A DNA stretch of 64,000 bases, taken from assembly GCA_947359465.1 (NCBI GenBank), contig OX375872.1:140015432-140079431 (forward strand), read 5' to 3'. The notes under the pieces are model-generated. The model was not told where the DNA came from. It saw nothing but the letters and a program-made list of their open reading frames with translations, and searched no databases. Shown piece by piece: positions 10,805 to 21,330 of this stretch (positions are counted from its first letter, which is position 1; the number at the start of each line of letters is the position of its first letter). Position numbers and translations under genes: made by a program. This DNA is from Metellina segmentata (lineage: Eukaryota; Arthropoda; Arachnida; Araneae; Tetragnathidae).

Positions 10805-11046
10805 GGTAATTTTTAATTAACGTCGTATTAGAGTAACACAACGGGCTATTGACGACGGTCCGGGATCACTCCCCTAAGGGAAAGAACCGAGGACAACACC
10901 ACGTAATTTTGAACCACGGTCAGATGACGAGGTAACACCTGAGCTGGCACCCCACTTTCCAAACATTTTTGACCAAAAATTCCCAAAAATCGTTTTTGAT
11001 CTTATTTGATAGAGTATTTTTATGTGACTTTCCAAAATATGTTTGA
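10805..11046 (-). mobile_element. SINE family 1 body with AT-rich non-tRNA leader
   Basis: On the minus strand an AT-rich leader, with TCAAATAAGATCAAAAACG and a ttttgggaatttttggtc block, runs into the family-1 body at TTTGGAAAGTGGGGTGCCAG. The leader is the same as in monomer 2 of the dimer at 787-1360, so the fusion is not a one-off junction but a retroposed variant. Confidence 0.8.
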
Positions 11047-11799
11047 TTTTTCCTCCAAGTTAATTTCTAGTTTAATAATAAAAAAGATTTTTTCTTTAAG
11101 TTGAATAGATCTTAAGATTTTTATCAAGGCGTGAAAACCGGAAGTAGGTATGGAAAACACCGGAAATGGCCGCTAAAAGACTGAAAACCTGTCAAAATTT
11201 AAATTTAAAACTTTTATTTTTTTTGCAAATATAATTTTAGAAAGGTTTCACAGATGTTTAAATGGTTTCTCTTTTATAAATATTGTGAACATTTTTAAAG
11301 AGAAGTGAAGAACAAAATTTTTTACACAAACAGTAGAAGCAAGAAAGAGCCAACGATGTGTGTGTGTACACTTCAAACTATTTTTTACACTAAATTAATA
11401 TTTATGCTTCACTTCCACTCTTCAAATGTTATAACTAGAGCTCGGATTTTGCATATCTTTTTTTGTCACTAATTTTGATAGAAATCCGTTTTGAGTGTTT
11501 TTTAGCAATTTGCAACCAAACAAATCCGAATGTTTTTTCATGCTTTTGAATATTTGGGACCATTTTGCATATTTGATTTTTTTTTGCATGTTTTGTGCCA
11601 ATTTGGACAATTTTTCTCTATTTTGAAATATTTGTTCACATTTTTTTTTTCAATGAACTTTGCTTAGCGCGTATGGAAGGAAGGTTTTCAGAAATCAAAT
11701 TCAAATCATCTACGACGCACAAACACAAAAAGTAGAAAAGGCGCAAAAAGATAAGAATATTCAACAGCCTTTCATGGCGTCAAAAGTTTGAGTCAGTGT

Positions 11800-12113
11800 C
11801 TCAATCTTCGGAAAAGAACGAGATGTATCAAGATCAAGGCAATGTTGAAATCCAATGTTTCTCTTTATAAGTTGGAGAATGAACATTTTAGAGCCTTCTT
11901 GAAGAAGTACACAGGTAAAGAAATTCCTCATGAATCGACACTCAGAAAGAACTTCAGTACGCCAGTGCACCAGAAGGAGATACAAAGTTTACAAAATGAG
12001 ATAGGTGATTCCCCCATCTGGATGTTGATGAAACGAATGACCCCTCCTGGCGATACCTAATTTATGTAAAGAGTTGGAAAAAACAAATGACTCCTCGACC
12101 GCCAGGACAGTGG
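11800..12113 (+). pseudogene. hAT-family transposase fragment
   Basis: The segment KLENEHFRAFLKKYTGKEIP followed by HESTLRKN and EIGDSPIW is typical of a family of hAT-like transposases with a DDE-type catalytic region. Just after GDSPIW the frame shifts by one; in the next frame the sequence reads DVDETNDPSWRYL, matching the usual DETTD motif holding the first catalytic aspartate. The reading then stops being recognisable where the Helitron begins at 12124. The zinc finger, rest of the catalytic core and the dimerisation domain are absent. Non-functional. Confidence 0.75.
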
Positions 12114-12123
12114 ATGAAGCGAT

Positions 12124-12797
12124 TCTCTACTGTTATAAAAGGAAGTGTTTGTTTGTCTGTCTGTTTGTTTCACGGTCGCAAAATCCTGACGATCTGTGGC
12201 ACTTACAACAATGAGATTTGGCACACATGTAGTTCAAATTTTTTGCAATTTTTGGATCGCGGCGAATTTTAAAATTCAATCTAGAACATTTTTAAAAGAA
12301 TTTAATAGTTTTATTCTCCAACGGGTTCTTCAACGCGTTTCTTACCGGCGAGGGAAGAAACGCCGGAAACTAGACTTTTTCTACCCACGTGACCTTGCCT
12401 TCAGGCTTTGGAATCATGCCAAGTTTTTTTCCATCGCGGGGAACGAACAACTACTATAGAGAAAATTATGTTTTTCCGTTTCCGCTTTGATTTTTACATT
12501 TCCTGTCCCATTTCTGCTGATGAGAGCAAGAAATAAAAAACATATCGACTTGGATTGTTAATTTTTTTTCCGTAAAATCGGAATCGCTAAATATAGATTG
12601 AAAATTTCAACGGATTTGAAATCTGTGGAAAATTTCACTTTAGATTGATACCTAAAAATAGGATTTTCTTTAAATAAATAATTCTTAAATTGAATATATC
12701 TTTAACGGATTTGATATTTGAGGAAAACTTTATACCAGATTATTACTTTATATCACCACGGGCAACGGCAACACCGGGCTAGCTACGCAGTGGCTAG
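12124..12797 (+). mobile_element. non-autonomous Helitron, copy 1
   Basis: Starts TCTCTACTGTTATAAAAGG and ends with a short hairpin region GCTACGCAGTGGCTAG, so it has the 5' TC and 3' CTRR (CTAG) termini and a 3' hairpin expected of Helitrons, with T following. There is no inverted terminal repeat. Internal landmarks shared with the other two copies are GATTTGGCACAC and GGGTCGCGG-like blocks, ACCCACGTGACCTTG and CGGGCAACG near the end. No RepHel coding. It sits inside the hAT element at 11435-12972. Confidence 0.82.
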
Positions 12798-12867
12798 TAA
12801 TAAATAAAATTGTGTATTAATTGAATGAAAGTGGGGCTCATTTTCACTTTATCCTCCTTACTACCCT

Positions 12868-12892
12868 TTTGGAATTTTTTTTTTTTTTTTTT
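12868..12892. repeat. poly-T tract
   Basis: A run of more than 15 T within the right part of the hAT element. Simple sequence; no function inferred. Confidence 0.85.
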
Positions 12893-13479
12893 CAATTTTG
12901 CATATTTTGGGGTTTTAATGCATATTTTGGGATTCTTCAGATCACATTTTTGTATATCGATCCGAGCTCTAGTTTTAAAACACAAAAAAATATAGATGGA
13001 TTCTTATAAAATTTTGAGAACTTATTCTTTATAATATGGTCTAGGGAATGAACTAGAATAACTATGCTGAGTTGAAACGTTTTTAAATTATGGCCTTTTT
13101 CTATTTGAGAAATGGGACTAAAACTATCAAAAATCTTATATTCATTTTTCGTTCGCGTATAAATTTTTTTTATATTTAAATACCTTTTGTTTCTAGCATT
13201 CCCTAGAAAAATGCATTTAGTTTATTTTGGTAGCATCATTTTTCAAATGGGTTGAATAGATTTTCATGTTGTACATTTGAAGTTATTGACTAATTTCTTT
13301 AAAATTTCATACATAATCATGTTAACAAAATTATTGATATATAAATTAAATATTTATAGCCCAATGATATTGTTCAATAACACTAAACATAAAAATATCA
13401 TTAAAAAAGGTTTCTATACCACATTAAAAAAAAGGGTATCGAACGTGTTCGAATAACTTAAAGGAGAGAGAGCAATAAA

Positions 13480-14790
13480 GTTCTGGTAATTCATTTTTCC
13501 GGGATAACTTCCAATCACTGTAGTAAATTCGGATATTAATGTACGGGATAGAATGAAATTAGATTGTTATTAAATTGTTTTTTCGGCAATACGGACGAAT
13601 TATACTCCATTGCGTTAATTTCCTGAACATGCGTAAAACCATTCTTTTTTACTAACCAAACGGGTATTAATTCATTTTAACTCTACTTTACTAACAGTTT
13701 TCCTAGATCGAGAAAAGAAACGTCGACTGTACTCATTACTTGATATTTTATTCAGTTTGGGTTTCCATAGTGTTGATTTCCTGTACAAGGGTTGCAACTT
13801 CATTTTTTATGAGCCAAAACGGTCATTTATTCCTTTTAACGAATTTTCTATTTTACGGAAATTTAACCGGTCCGAAGGGTTCTCAAAAAGGAGTGTCGAT
13901 TACATTCGTTACTTGATGTTTTACCGATTGTGAGTTTGCGTAATGTTAATTTTTATTTAATTTTCTGAATAGACGTTAAAACACACACGCAGATTTTTAC
14001 GAACCAAAACAGTCATTTTTTCCTTTTTAACGAACTTTCTATTTTGCGAAAATTTAACCGATCCGAAGGGTTCTGAAAAAGGAGTGCCAACTGTATTCAT
14101 TACTTGATCTTTTACCGATTGTGGGTTTGCATAAGGTTAATTTTTATTCAGTTTTATGAATGGACGTTAAAACAGATTTTACTCGAACCAAAACGGTCAT
14201 TAATTTCTTTTAGCAAACTTTCTACTCTACGGACATTTAACTCGGTCCGAATGGTTCTCAAAAAGTAGTGCCAGCTGCATTTGTTATTTGATATTTGGCA
14301 GATTGTAGGTTTATATAATGTTAATATTTATTTAGTTTTCTGAAAAGACGAAAAAACATATTTTTACGAACCAAAACGTTAATTAATTTCTTTTAATGAA
14401 CATTTTACCCGGTCCGTCCGAAGGGTTCCCGAAAAGGATTGCCACCTGTATTCGTTACTTGATATTTTGCAGATTGTGATTTTGCATAACGTTAATTTTT
14501 ATTTCTTTGAATAGACGTTAAAACACATAGATTTTTACGAACCAAAACGGTAATTAATTTCTTTTAGCGAACTTTCTATTTTACATACATTTACCCAGTT
14601 TGGAAGTGTCATAAAACGAGCGTTGACTGTATTCGTTATTTGATATTCTACCAAGAATTTGCATAATATAAATTTTCATTAAGTTTTCTGAACAGGCATT
14701 GAAACATTTTTACGAACCAAACGACCATTAATTCATTTTAACAAACTTTCTATTCTATATCGTTACTAGATATTTTACTGTGTTTGCCTA
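13480..14790. repeat. ~180-bp degenerate tandem array
   Basis: Six to seven units marked by variants of GAACCAAAACGGTCATTAAT, at about 13656, 13811, 14000, 14186, 14368, 14538 and 14714, giving steps of roughly 155-190 bp. Each unit continues with a cggtccgaagggttct block and a gtattcgttacttgatattttacc block. Homology is plain but each unit has its own substitutions and indels, so the array is old. Confidence 0.9.
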
Positions 14791-14794
14791 CTTA

Positions 14795-15310
14795 CATCCG
14801 TGATTAAGTGAATATAAAACAACACTCGAATTGCTTAATTTGGAAATGACCAAAATTGTCTTTATCTTTTAATAATCATCTTTTAGCACTGGAAATTCCA
14901 GTAAACACGGAATTAAGATATTGCGATTACCAGTTTCGGTTCTTTCTCGTCTTTCCTCATTCTTGAGCAGTTCTTTCGCAACACTGATGTCTGTATCGTG
15001 CATGTAATTAAATAATGCAAACTTTTCAGTGCGTTAAATTTTGTTTATTGGCGTCTATGGTTGTTGTTAGGATTCCTCAGACGCGATTGGAGCGTGATGT
15101 TTTGCTAATGATTTGAATGTCTGTCCCTGAGAGAGAAGATCATTTCCTGTTCCACCTAGAACCTGATGTATACGTTCTTAGCAGGTGCGTAAATCTTTTA
15201 TTGATTATCATAAAATGAATTTTATGGAGATTCTCAAACTATTAGCTGTTTGAGAAATAGCTGTTGTTTTTGTTGGTGTCGGGTGATGTATCACTAAAAG
15301 AACTGTTCGG
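14795..15310. other. no recognisable feature
   Basis: Sequence between the 180-bp array and a SINE. No coding similarity, repeat or TIR was recognised. Confidence 0.55.
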
Positions 15311-15322
15311 CTAAGATGAATG

Positions 15323-15641
15323 CCGACGAACCGGTATAGTGGTAAATGTGTTAACCTCTAGATCGGAAGATTCCTGGTTCGAATCCGGGTCTGGGCATGG
15401 ATGTTTGAAAGCGTATGGTGTATAGGCGGCTGGTGCAGCTTAAATCTGTCGTGGCCGAAAGTCCTCACGTTGGGTTGGTGTGGTGTGGAAGTTTGTAGAG
15501 TGGGGTGCCAGCTCAGGTGTTGCTTCGTCATCTGACCGTGGTTCAAAATTACGAGGTGTTGTCCTTAAGGTACTGATCCCTGAACGTCTTCAATAGCCCG
15601 TTGTGTTGCTCTAGTACGACGTTAACTAAAATTACCATTCC
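15323..15641 (+). mobile_element. SINE family 1, full-length, 12-bp TSD
   Basis: Head CCGACGAACCGGTATAGTGG with B box GGTTCGAATCC, full body and tail ending AAAATTACC. The direct repeat CTAAGATGAATG at 15311-15322 and 15642-15653 is the target duplication and fixes both ends. It is one of two clean monomeric copies in the window and defines the element as about 320-330 bp. Confidence 0.92.
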
Positions 15642-15664
15642 CTAAGATGAATGATTTCTTGAAA

Positions 15665-16480
15665 AGCTTTACCTCCAACTCATAGACCAGATACGGCCCT
15701 GAGGACAGATTTAACCGGCTCGGAGAACAGGCACGGCCCTCTGGGAAAGTTTCCACGGTCCGCAAACCAGATACGTCCCACCAAACTTGCTTTATCATGC
15801 CCGCAAACTAGATACGGAGCTACAAATATTTTTATCAAGCCCGCAGACCAGAGATGGCACTCCAGATGCAAACCAATTACGGCCCTAAAGATAGATTTAA
15901 TTGCTTCGCATTCCAGATACGGCTCTCGAAATTTTTTATCTGGCCCGTAGGCTGGATACGGCCCTCCAGAAAGATTTAATTGGCTCGTAGGCTAGATATG
16001 GCTCTCTGGATATGTTTGACCTACCCGCAGACCGATACGGCTCTCCAGATGAGTTCAAGCGACCAGCAGTACAGATACGGACCTCCGAATACAGTTTACC
16101 CCGGTCTTTCGGCCAGATACGTCCCTCTGAATAGGTCAACCCTGCCAACAGAACAGATACAGTCCTCTAGACAGGTTTACACTACCCGGAGGTCAGAAAC
16201 GGCCCTCAAATTTTTTTATTAGGCCCGCAGACAAGTTACCAGATACAGAGTTCCCTCGAGATAGGTTTTTTTTTTCACCACAGGTGACCCCTTATCTCCT
16301 GACATATGTCAGGTTGAAGCTTCAAGATTGGTTTAACCAACCCGCAGTCCGTTGACGACTTCCGAATATGCTTACCCCCCCCCCCCCTTCCGAAAAAGTT
16401 TACTTGGCCCGCACATCAGATCACAATCAGACTCAATTTGCCCGGTAAGCAGACTAGATACGGATACCTAATATTCCTAG
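15665..16480. repeat. ~40-bp degenerate tandem array
   Basis: The phrase CAGATACGGCCCT recurs with a 40-bp step (15689, 15729, 15769 and on to about 16470), joined by variants of agatttaaccggcccgcagac. About twenty units are discernible, more GC-rich than surrounding DNA. Overlapping short frames on both strands follow from the repeat. A poly-C run is embedded near 16376-16388. Confidence 0.88.
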
Positions 16481-16489
16481 AGGATACTC

Positions 16490-17030
16490 ATTCATAAAAA
16501 ATAGATATTTAAAAAAGTAGCAAAAGGGGAGTCAAAGCGTTGTTTTGGAAATAGCTACGTTGAAATTCCAAGCAGATTTATCTATCGTTATTTAAGAACA
16601 AGCATGGCATAACTCGATTTGTACGGAATATGAGTTAGTATGGATTCAGATTCTAAATTAGGCGGGGAATCGACTGGCGAGCTTAAATTTGTGATTCCAC
16701 CACTTGGAGCGTTGCTATTATCATTTTCGTCATCAAGGTAGATGGTCGTTGCTATAATGGTTATGTCAGAAAACAGTTTTTTTTTTTTTGCTTCTACTGA
16801 AAACTAACCAAAATTGACTTCTGCCTTGCTGGTTCTCAATGACGTTATATTCTTGTTTGAAACATCTTGCCGACATTGTGCTTTTTGTTTTGTGGAATGT
16901 ACAAGTACTCTCAAGACTCGCTACTTCAGACAAACCAAGTCATGCCTGTTTCCTCAACAGTTTCGTTGCTTCGTCAAACATTCTTTAAGACATTGTAAGC
17001 TTCACGCGGTGCAACTTCAATCCCTTGATT
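16490..17030. other. no recognised gene
   Basis: Unique-looking AT-rich sequence. A 113-codon frame (16814-17155) crosses into the SINE at 17035 and is cysteine- and serine-rich without family resemblance; I regard it as chance. Confidence 0.5.
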
Positions 17031-17034
17031 TCTT

Positions 17035-17215
17035 CAAACTAAGCAATAGCAGTTGTAATCAGCGCCGGTTCGATTCGCAGTTTAACCTGAGTGTATCTCT
17101 CTCTCTCTCTTGCATCAGTGAAATCATTCATTGTTTGTGTGAGTCTATTATTTGACTTGTGTTTGGGACGCAGCTTGGCCTAATATGGTCTTTGCTATGT
17201 AACCCACCCAACCAC
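17035..17215 (+). mobile_element. SINE family 2 copy
   Basis: Has CCGGTTCGATTCGCAG (B-box-like), gtgtatctctctctct, the tcattgtttgtgtgagtctattatttgac stretch and the tail ACTTGTGTTTGGGACGCAGC with CCTAATATGG. Degenerate but complete in outline. Confidence 0.72.
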
Positions 17216-17765
17216 TTGTTCACGTGTTCTTTCGTCTTCCGATTGTTTGGCTGGTGATGGCTTTTAACGTTTTGCATTTATTCTAGTATGATTTAAAATT
17301 GGTGGTTTTAGGTGATGTGCGGTATTAAATTCTACTTCTATGGCTCTAAGGGAGCGGCGTAAGGAGCCAAAAATAGCTGTATTGACCTATAAATTCTAGA
17401 CTGAATAAGCTGTATGAATTTGTAATACAAGTACTTGTATTACATAAGTCGTCAATAAGCAACGCTTGTAAAATATGACGTTTAAGCACGTCGACGCTTT
17501 ATCAAAGCTCCCTCACAGGGAAGGTCACCGCTACCATGATGGAGGGCACGAAGTTTCTAAGAGGCCCGTGAGAGAATGTGATGAGTTTGACGTACTGCAA
17601 AAATATGTAATACGTTTGCAAAGTTAAAAAGAGTATACATTTTCCATTGTGTTTTTATAAAGTTGTAATAGTGTGCAAAGAAAAGGAAAAAAAGTTTGCT
17701 TTTGTGCAAGACAACATTATGCTGGAAAACACGTTTATAATTTAATAAGAAGGGTTGCTCTTAAA
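17216..17765. other. no recognisable feature
   Basis: No family resemblance, repeat structure or terminal repeat recognised. Confidence 0.5.
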
Positions 17766-19479
17766 AGTGGTATAGGTGTACGTAATCTGAATTGGTACTA
17801 GTCTACGTCATCTAAGCTGATATGGTGGATCTCATCTGAATTGGTACCGAGTCCGTCATCGGAACTGGTAGTGAAATTAGTTTTCTGAACTCGTCATTAG
17901 GAATGGTACTGGAATCCATCATTCGAATTAAAACGAGGCGATCATCGTGACTGGTACTGGGGTCCATCATATGAACTGGTATTGCGTCTTTCATCCAGAC
18001 TGATGCTGGGGTTCATCATCTGAACTGTCTCTGAGCCCGTCATCGAGACTGGTGCTGAGATCCTTCATCTGAACTGGCACTGAACCCGTCATCGGGACTG
18101 TAAGTGTCAATCGTTCAATATAGCACTCATACGACCGTTGAGATTAGTAGTGGGATCCTTCTTTTGAACTGCTACTGAGGCGATCATCGACACTGGTACT
18201 GTGGTCCTTCATCTGAACTGTTGGTACTCAGTCCATCATCGAGACTGATGCTGAGGAACTGCATGAGCCCATCATCAGGACTATTAGTGGGGTCCATCAT
18301 TCAATCGTACTGAGACAACAATTGAGCCTAGTACTAGGCTACGTCTGAAGTACTAATACGACCATTGAGAACTAGAAGTGGAATCCTTCTGAACGGGCAC
18401 TGAGGCGATCACCAACAGTGGTACTGGGATCCATCATCTGAACTGGTATTAAGTACATCATCGTGACTGATACTGGGGTTTCTCATCGTGACTTATATTG
18501 GGGTCCATCATCTGAGCTGCGTCTGAGCCCGTCATCGAGACTGGTACTGGGGTCCTTAATCTGAACTGTTTGAAAACCCTCGAGGAATTTTCCACCGTCC
18601 GAAATTCCAAAAGGGAAGCTTCCCAGCCTTTTCACTTATATTGTCCAACAAAGGGGCTAGCCATTGTCCGACCAAGGACGATGCAGACGGCCAGGCACCT
18701 AGTGAATCAAACTCTTCCTTTGTCACACCATCATCTGAGCTCGTAATCTAACTTCGGAGCCCATCGTCTAACTTCTCATAGGTGTTCATTATCTCATTGT
18801 GTACTAGGGTTCACCACCTAACTAGGATCCGCCGCCTAACTGGATACTAGGGTGAGCCATCTAGCTGAGAACTAGAGTCCGCAATCTAACTTAGTGTTGA
18901 GATTCATCACCAAACTGAGTATTGAGATCCGTCATCCAACTAGGTACTAGAGTGCGTCATTAAACAAGAACCAGGATCCGTCATGTAACTTGGTACTGGA
19001 GTTCATAGGTCCGTAGTCTAATTGGTACTAAGGAACGTCATCTAATTTGGCTCTGGGGTCTGTCATCTGACTGGGTACTGTGGCTCGACATCTAGCTTAG
19101 TGCTCTAGTTCATCATCTAACTGGGAACAAGGATCTGACACATAATTGGTTTCTACCAACAAACGTATCACTGGCGTTTGTTATTTGACTTTGTACTGAA
19201 GTCTGTCATTTCATTTGGTAATGGGATAAGACATTTAACTTAGTTCTGAGATTTGTAATCTAATTTGGTTCTTAGTTCCGCCATCTGTCGGAGTAATAGG
19301 GCCAGACATCTAACTTGATAGAGTTTGTCACCTAATTGGATACTATGGTCTGACATCTAACTTGTTTCCACAGTATTACTGGGATATATTCCTCATCTAT
19401 CTAACTTTGTACTGAGGTCCGTCATCTACTTTGCTATTGGGTTTCTATCATATACTTAGTTCTGGGGCCCGGGAGCAGA

Positions 19480-19985
19480 AAGTGCTTAAAACTGCAGCGT
19501 ACGTCGCAGAACAGAGTCTTTGCAGAACAATGTTTCCTTAATTTTATCAAAATTAGGCCGATTTATTTTTAATCATAAGTTACGATGGTTTGCAGTGTAA
19601 AGCGCGCTCCTTGCCACACTTTTTCTTTTCTAGCTACGGAACAACCTCCCTACACCGCCCAAATTACCACAAGCACTTTATAAATAACACATCCTTTATG
19701 TCAATGACAGAATATTTAACTTCAAAAGTTATCGACAGAATTGCAAATTCTGAAAGTATGCCTTGGTTTTAAATAAAGTAAGTTAATGGGTTTTTTTTTT
19801 GATGTGTTTTATTATAAATTTGTAATACATATTTTGCCGATAGTTCTGATTTACGTCTATTTTTTATTTTACTGCAGTTTTCAACATTTGGACAAAATGC
19901 CTGCAGAACAATTGCAATTGCTTGGAGTTGTGTTGCAGAACACTGAATATAATTCTGCACCTGAGTTCTGGGGTATGCCATCTTA
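19480..19985. other. non-repeat insert within the 25-bp array
   Basis: A block lacking the 25-bp unit, bordered by GTTCTGGGG on both sides (near 19460 and 19964). It is richer in AT than the array and carries two short open frames without recognisable similarity. Probably an old insertion, but I found no terminal inverted repeat or convincing target duplication. Confidence 0.45.
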
Positions 19986-20207
19986 ATTAGAATTGGGGTC
20001 CGTTCTCTAATTTTGGAACGGGTTCCATCGTCTCACTTGGTACAGGGGTGCGTTATTCAATTTGGCACCGGGGTCTTCCGTCGTCGAATTTGGCATTAGT
20101 GTTCGGCATAAAATAAGCTTCTGGTGTCTCATTTAACTTGCTGCTGGGATCTGTCATCTAACTTGGTTCTGAGGTCCGTCATTTTTTTTGTTTAATTCTT
20201 GATGAGG

Positions 20208-20385
20208 TTACAATGGCTCAGTGGGTTTTTCCACTTCTCTAGCAACACCAGAGACGTTGGCCGCACAGATTCGATTTCTTGGTTGTATTTCTCTATTCTG
20301 TGTCGATAAAATTTTCATTGTGTCTATGTCTAGTTACTTGACGTTGTTTGGCGCCAGCTGGGTAAAATATAATTGACTTCATCTT
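20208..20385 (+). mobile_element. SINE family 2 copy in the 25-bp array
   Basis: Begins near AATGGCTCAGTGGG, an A-box-like start, has ACAGATTCGATTTCTTGG as a B-box-like segment, then GTATTTCTCTATTCTGTGTC and the tail TACTTGACGTTGTTTGGCGC. It is the copy with the best-preserved head of this family. Confidence 0.7.
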
Positions 20386-20608
20386 ATATTTATCCCCTTT
20401 CCTCTTAAGATTATCATATTATGATAAACATATTATGGATAGTGCTTCTTAAAACTCAACACTACCAACCAACATACCGTCTGAATTGGTACTGGGGTTT
20501 TTCATCTACTGAGGTCCAACAAAACGGTCGAGCCCCTAGGAGTTGGAACCCCTGATCATTTCTAAATAAGAAAGTGGATGTCACTTTTTGTGTGCAGTTA
20601 TTAAATGA

Positions 20609-20845
20609 CAAACTGGGATTAAAAGAAAACCATTACACAGAGATGTTGTTTCAAAGCTGCCTTTTGATTCGACTAGATGTGACGAATGGTTAAATTTAAA
20701 CGCAGCCCAAAACGACGAACAGATCCTTAAACAAGCCCGTGGATGTGACATGCTTTCGGATTTCTCACTTAACAAAACGAAGATCCTATCGAAGCAGCTG
20801 TTTATGAAGGCAGTGTCAAATTTTAAAAAATCCACACTTAAGTGA
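20609..20845 (+). other. 78-codon open frame, possible coding relic
   Basis: Between stops at 20606-20608 and 20843-20845 an open frame has protein-like composition, with KRKPLHRDVVSKLPFDSTRC near the start and SLNKTKILSKQLFMKAVSNF near the end. The first in-frame ATG is in the middle. I do not recognise a family. A 105-codon frame lies opposite on the minus strand, so at most one can be real. Both may be chance. Confidence 0.2.
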
Positions 20846-20899
20846 CTGTTCGGCAGGGGAAAAAAAGCACCCAAGTCCTTACGACTGGAATCCCTCAAA

Positions 20900-21330
20900 A
20901 CGAACAGTCATCGTCACAGTCGGGTATGACTTAAGATGACACTCTTAAGAGGAAAGGAATAAATAAAACCAAATGAAGAATTTCACAATGCTGAAAGAAG
21001 AAATATCGTAGAGGACACACGAAAACGCAAAGCATCTACATAATAACTGGCTCGTCCACTCCTTGCGAATATGACGTGCATTATCAACGACATGGCCTAC
21101 TTCAGGATACCATTAAAAGTAAACGAAGAGGCGCGCAAAACTGCGCACGCTTTTCTTGTTTGTATGCGCTGTCACTTCGCAATGTTTTCTCCCCCGCAAT
21201 GCAGACTCCTCACCACACCACCCTGAGCTAATCACCATTAGAATGGAAGGCCCTGCAGATGCTTTGCTCAAGAGCAACCTGTTGGAACAGCCGAAAGATG
21301 CTTTGACAGGTTTGGCGAAAATCATTTTTT
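20900..21330. other. no recognised gene
   Basis: A slightly more GC-rich stretch leading into the next array. The final 50 bp (gaacagccgaaagatgc) already matches the array unit, which explains an apparent frame ending there. Confidence 0.45.

Larger units (their letters stand above)
11435..12972 (+). mobile_element. hAT-type transposon, decayed, carrying a nested Helitron
   Basis: Ends are inverted repeats: CTAGAGCTCGGAT at 11435 and ATCCGAGCTCTAG ending at 12972, with subterminal gcatat motifs on both sides. The 8-bp flanks TGTTATAA (11427-11434) and TTTTAAAA (12973-12980) agree at 6 of 8 positions, fitting a hAT duplication. Inside are a transposase remnant (11800-12113) and a Helitron (12124-12797). 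Removing the Helitron leaves about 860 bp, so most of the coding region has been deleted. Confidence 0.78.
17770..20520. repeat. ~25-bp degenerate tandem array, interrupted
   Basis: Units resemble GTCCGTCATCTAACTTGGTA plus ctggg, about 25 bp, running for over 2 kb. The left part has catctgaactggtactg variants and the right part catctaacttggtact variants. Interruptions without the unit lie at about 18560-18740, 19480-19985 and 20215-20385 (the last a SINE). A few final units stand near 20475-20520. Confidence 0.88.

Noticed and set aside
15665..16480. CRISPR-like array (40-bp period)
   Set aside because: No conserved repeat with unique spacers: the whole unit is degenerate, and the context is animal transposon DNA.
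16814..17155. 113-codon frame as a host gene
   Set aside because: Its second half is a family-2 SINE, no domain seen.
20581..20898. 105-codon minus-strand frame as a gene
   Set aside because: No family resemblance, and an equally plausible frame lies on the other strand; kept only as a low-confidence note for the plus strand.
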